A program made the position numbers and the translations under genes. From Plasmopara viticola (taxonomy: Eukaryota > Oomycota > Peronosporomycetes > Peronosporales > Peronosporaceae): 64,000 nt of DNA. How positions within the stretch are numbered: position 1 is the stretch's first letter; every line of letters starts with the position of its first letter. The notes under the pieces are model-generated. The model did not search any database, had not been told where the DNA came from, and saw nothing but the letters and a program-made list of their open reading frames with translations. Below are positions 60,701 through 64,000 of this stretch, piece after piece. Where the stretch lies: positions 419,340 through 483,339 of the forward strand of contig MBPM02000067.1 of NCBI GenBank assembly GCA_001695595.3, given 5' to 3'.

Positions 60701-63700
60701 TAAAGCCACAACGAAGTGTATAATCATTCTGTTGGAGCGCTGAGACGTTGTGCGTCGACAGATACGTCCTTTCTTTCGCTCAAGACATGCACAGATGAAA
60801 TAGAGCCCCAACAAAGTATATAATCATTCGGTTGGAGCGCTGAGACGTTGTGCGGCTAAAGATACGTCCTTCCTATTGCTCTAGACATGCACAGATGCAA
60901 TGAAACCCCAACAGAGTCTATAATCATCCTGTGGTAGCGCTGAGACGTTGTGCGTCCACAGATTTGTCCTTTCTATCGCTCTAGACATGAATACATGCAA
61001 TAGAGCCTCAACAAGTATATAATCATTCTGCTGGAGCGCTGAGACGTTGTGCGGCCAAAGACACGTTCTTTCTTTCGCTCAAGACATGCACAGATGAAAT
61101 AGAGCCCAACAAAGTATATAATCATTCTGTTGGAGCGCTGAGACGTTGTTCGGCATAAGATACGTCCTTTCTATCACTCTAAACATGCACAGATGCAATG
61201 GAGCCCCAACAAAACCTATAATTATCCTGTTGGAGCGCTGAGACGTTGTGCGGCCAAAGAAACGTCCTATGTATAGCTCTAGACATGCATACATGCAATA
61301 TAGCCCCAACGAATTGTACAAACAGTCTGTCGGAACGCTGAGACGTTGTGCGGCCAAAAATATGTCCTTTCTTTCGCTCTAGACATGGATAGATGCAATA
61401 AAGCCACAACGAAGTGTATAATCATTCTGTTGGAGCGCTAAAACGTTGTACGGCAAAAGACACGTCCTTTCTTTCGCTCAAGACATGCACAGATGAAATA
61501 GAGCCCCAACAAAGTATATAATCATTCTGTTGGAGCGCTGAGACGTTGTGCGGCTAAAGATACGTCCTTCCTATCGCTCTAGACATGCACAGATGCAATG
61601 AAACCCCAACAGAGTCTATAAAAATCCTGTGGTAGCGCTGAGACGTTGTGCGTCCACAGATTTGTCCTTTCTATCGCTCTAGACATGCATACATGCAATA
61701 GAGCCCCAACAAAGTATATAATCATTCTGTTGGAGCGCTAAGCCGTTTGACAGCCAAGGGTACGTCCTTTCTTTCGCTCTAGACATGCACAGATGGAATA
61801 GAGCCACAACGAAGTGTATAATCATTCTGCCGGAGCGCTAAGACGTTGTGCGGCCAAAAATTCGTCCTTTTTATCGATCTAGACGTGCACACATGCAATA
61901 AAGCCACAACGAAGTGTGTAATTATTCTGTTGGAGCGCTGAGACGTTGTGCGTCGACAGATACGTCCTTTCTTTCGCTCAAGACATGCACAGATGAAATA
62001 GAGCCTCAACAAAGTATATAATCATTCTGCTGGAGCGCTGAGACGTTGTGCGGCCAAAGACACGTTCTTTCTTTCGCTCAAGACATGCACAGATGAAATA
62101 GAGCCCCAACAAAGTATATAATCATTCTGTTGGAGCGCTGAGACGTTGTGCGGCTAAAGATACGTCCTTCCTATCGGTCTAGACATGCACAGATGCAATG
62201 AAACCCCAACAGAGTCTATAATCATCCTGTGGTAGCGCTGAGACGTTGTGCGTCCACAGATTTGTCCTTTCTATCGCTCTAGACATGCATACATGCAATA
62301 GAGCCTCAACAAAGTGTATAATCATTTTGTTGGAGCGCTAAGACGTTTGACAGCCAAGGATACGTCCTTTCTTTCGCTCTAGACATGCACAGATGGAATA
62401 GAGCCACAACGAAGTGTATAATCATTCTGCTGGAGCGTTGAGACGTTGTGCGGCCAAATTACGTCCTTTTTAACGATCTAGACGTGCACACATGCAATAA
62501 AGCCACAACGAAGTGTATAATCATTCTGTTGGAGCGCTGAGACGTTGTGCGGCTAAAGATACGTCCTTCCTATCGCTCTAGACATGCGCAGATGCAATGA
62601 AACCCCAACAGAGTCTATAAAAATCCTGTGGTAGCGCTGAGACGTTGTGCGTCGACAGATACGTCCTTTCTATCGCTCTAGACATGCATACATGCAATAG
62701 AGCCTCAAAGAAGAGTATAATCATTCTATTGGAGCGCTAAGACGTTATGCGGTTAAAGATACGTCCTTTCTATCGCTCTAGACATGCACAGATGCAATGA
62801 AACCCCAATAGAGTCTATAATCATCCTGTGTAGCGCTGAGACGTTGTGCGTCCACAGATTTGTCCTTTCTATCGCTCTAGACATGCATACATGCAATAGA
62901 GCCTCAACAAAGTGTATAATCATTCTGTTGGAGCGCTAAGACGTTTGACAGCCAAGGATACGTCCTTTCTTTCGCTCTAGACATGCACAGATGGAATAGA
63001 GCCACAACGAAGTGTATAATCATTCTGCCGGAGCGCTGAGACGTTGTGCGGCCAATATACGTCCTTTTTATCGATCTAGACGTGCACCATGCAATAAAGC
63101 CACAACGAAGTGTATAATCATTCTGTTGGAGCGCTGAGACGTTGTGCGTCGACAGATACGTCCTTTCTTTCGCTCTAGACATGCACAGATGAAATAGAGC
63201 CCCAACAAAGTATATAATCATTCTGTTGGAGCGCTGAGACGTTGTGCGGCTAAAGATACGTCCTTCCTATTGCTCTAGACATGCACAGATGCAATGAAAC
63301 CCCAACAGAGTCTATAATCATCCTGTGGTAGCGCTGAGACGTTGTGCGTCCACAGATTTGTCCTTTCTATCGCTCTAGACATGAATACATGCAATAGAGC
63401 CTCAACAAGTATATAATCATTCTGCTGGAGCGCTGAGACGTTGTGCGGCCAAAAACACGTTCTTTCTTCGCTCAAGACATGCACAGATGAAATAGAGCCC
63501 CAAAAGTATATAATCATTCTGTTGGAGCGCTGAGACGTTGTTCGGCAAAAGATACGTCCTTTCTATCACTCTAAACATGCACAGATGCAATGGAGCCCCA
63601 AAAAACCTATAATTATCCTGTTGGAGCGCTGAGACGTTGTGCGGCCAAAGAAACGTCCTATGTATAGCTCTAGACATGCATACATGCAATATAGCCCAAC

Positions 63701-64000
63701 GAATTGTACAAACAATCTGTCGGAACGCTGAGACGTTGTGCGGCCAAAAATATGTCCTTTCTTTCGCTCTAGACATGGATAGATGCAATAAAGCCACAAC
63801 GAAGTGTATAATCATTCTGTTGGAGCGCTAAAACGTTGTACGGCAAAAGACACGTCCTTTCTTTCGCTCAAGACATGCACAGATGAAATAGAGCCCCAAC
63901 AAAGTATATAATCATTCTGTTGGAGCGCTGAGACGTTGTGCGGCTAAAGATACGTCCTTTCTATCGCTCTAGACATGCACAGATGCAATGAAACCCCAAC
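57761..64000 (-). repeat. 1,198-bp 12-mer higher-order repeat (continues past window)
   Basis: A TGCCGGAGCG monomer recurs at 58,031, 59,431, 60,630, 61,828 and 63,026 (steps 1,400, 1,199, 1,198, 1,198). Other fixed members are AATGAAACCCCAACAGAG, a CATAAGATACGTCC monomer, TAGACGTGCACACATGC and ATATAGCCCCAACGAATTG. Copies are near-identical except for single-base deletions that become frequent right of about 62,450. The array is cut by the window edge inside a GAAACCCCAAC monomer. Confidence 0.9.

Larger units (their letters stand above)
13481..64000 (-). repeat. Satellite DNA: about 505 copies of a roughly 100-bp monomer
   Basis: Tandem monomers fill 50.5 kb and run off the right end. The typical unit (reading the plus strand right of 15,076) contains in order GAGACGTTGTACGGCC, ATACGTCCTTTCTATCGC, TCTAGACATGCACAGATGCA, CAACGAAGTGTATAATCAT and CTGTTGGAGCGCT. 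It totals 100 bp at about 46% GC by hand count. The most constant parts are GACGTTGT, GTCCTTTCTAT and AACGAAGTGTATAATCAT. The TCTAGAC...CAATAGAGCC part varies most. Units differ by substitutions and rare small indels. There are no unique spacers, transposon ends or functional frames. Open frames of 60-142 codons arise because 100 is not a multiple of 3: three units (300 bp) read through all frames, interrupted mainly by the TAG in GTCTAG. Possible roles (centromere, pericentromere, subtelomere) are inference only. Confidence 0.98.

Noticed and set aside
13705..63831. Over a hundred 60-142-codon ORFs inside the array as genes
   Set aside because: They repeat with the HOR periods, occur in several frames and both strands of the same bases, and many begin at non-ATG codons. 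They are explained fully by the 100-bp tandem structure.
13481..64000. CRISPR-like repeat array
   Set aside because: There are no short constant repeats separated by unique spacers. Whole 100-bp units are homologous end to end, and the genome is eukaryotic.
13481..64000. Tandem tRNA, 5S rRNA or snRNA genes
   Set aside because: No tRNA A/B boxes, cloverleaf, 5S internal promoter or terminal T-run is consistent across monomers.
63900..64000. Telomere at the right end
   Set aside because: The window ends inside a satellite monomer; no telomere-type short repeat is present.

Overview
The window looks like oomycete DNA, probably Peronosporales (Phytophthora or a downy mildew). The basis is a sugar-porter MFS protein with the extracellular Cys loop and motif wording I associate with oomycete hexose transporters, short intergenic distances at the left end, a likely 81-nt intron, and decayed Ty3/Gypsy sequence. 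The species cannot be fixed from this sequence alone.

Left flank (1-13,480), ordinary but gene-poor. The acidic C-terminal end of an unidentified gene (1-234, +) is followed after 116 bp by a probable Mediator subunit 27 gene (351-1,673, +) that appears to hold one in-frame intron. From 1.7 to 10 kb I find no intact gene. A badly decayed Ty3/Gypsy pol lies on the minus strand (integrase about 4.87-5.47 kb, RNase H about 5.93-6.24 kb, reverse transcriptase about 6.78-6.96 kb). There is also a three-copy 68-bp tandem repeat (9,240-9,443) and a frameshifted gene relic (9,451-10,067, -). An intact 524-aa sugar transporter lies at 10,216-11,790 (-), and a small uncertain ORF at 12,186-12,503 (-).

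Satellite (13,481-64,000, continuing past the right edge), about 79% of the window. This is one array of about 505 diverged copies of a roughly 100-bp monomer, all in one orientation except for a 1.57-kb inverted block at its left edge. The array carries several levels of higher-order repeat (HOR): a 400-bp tetramer (15.2-16.8 kb); a 799-bp octamer (about 18-32.5 kb); a 2,170-bp duplication containing 200-bp dimers (38.1-42.3 kb); a 1,592-bp 16-mer nested in 4.48- and 6.07-kb periods (42.2-52.8 kb); 900- and 500-bp repeats in perfect 100-bp register (53.9-57.8 kb); and a 1,198-bp 12-mer (57.8-64 kb). Many neighbouring HOR copies are almost identical, so they were amplified or homogenised recently. 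Nearly all open frames inside the array are by-products of the repeat and are not annotated as genes.

The main candidate for something undescribed is this satellite: a multi-level HOR array in an oomycete-like genome, with an inverted edge, a recurring interrupted dyad (GACGT-N15-ACGTC) in the monomer, and discrete blocks each with its own HOR period. A centromeric, pericentromeric or subtelomeric role is possible but is not shown by the sequence.
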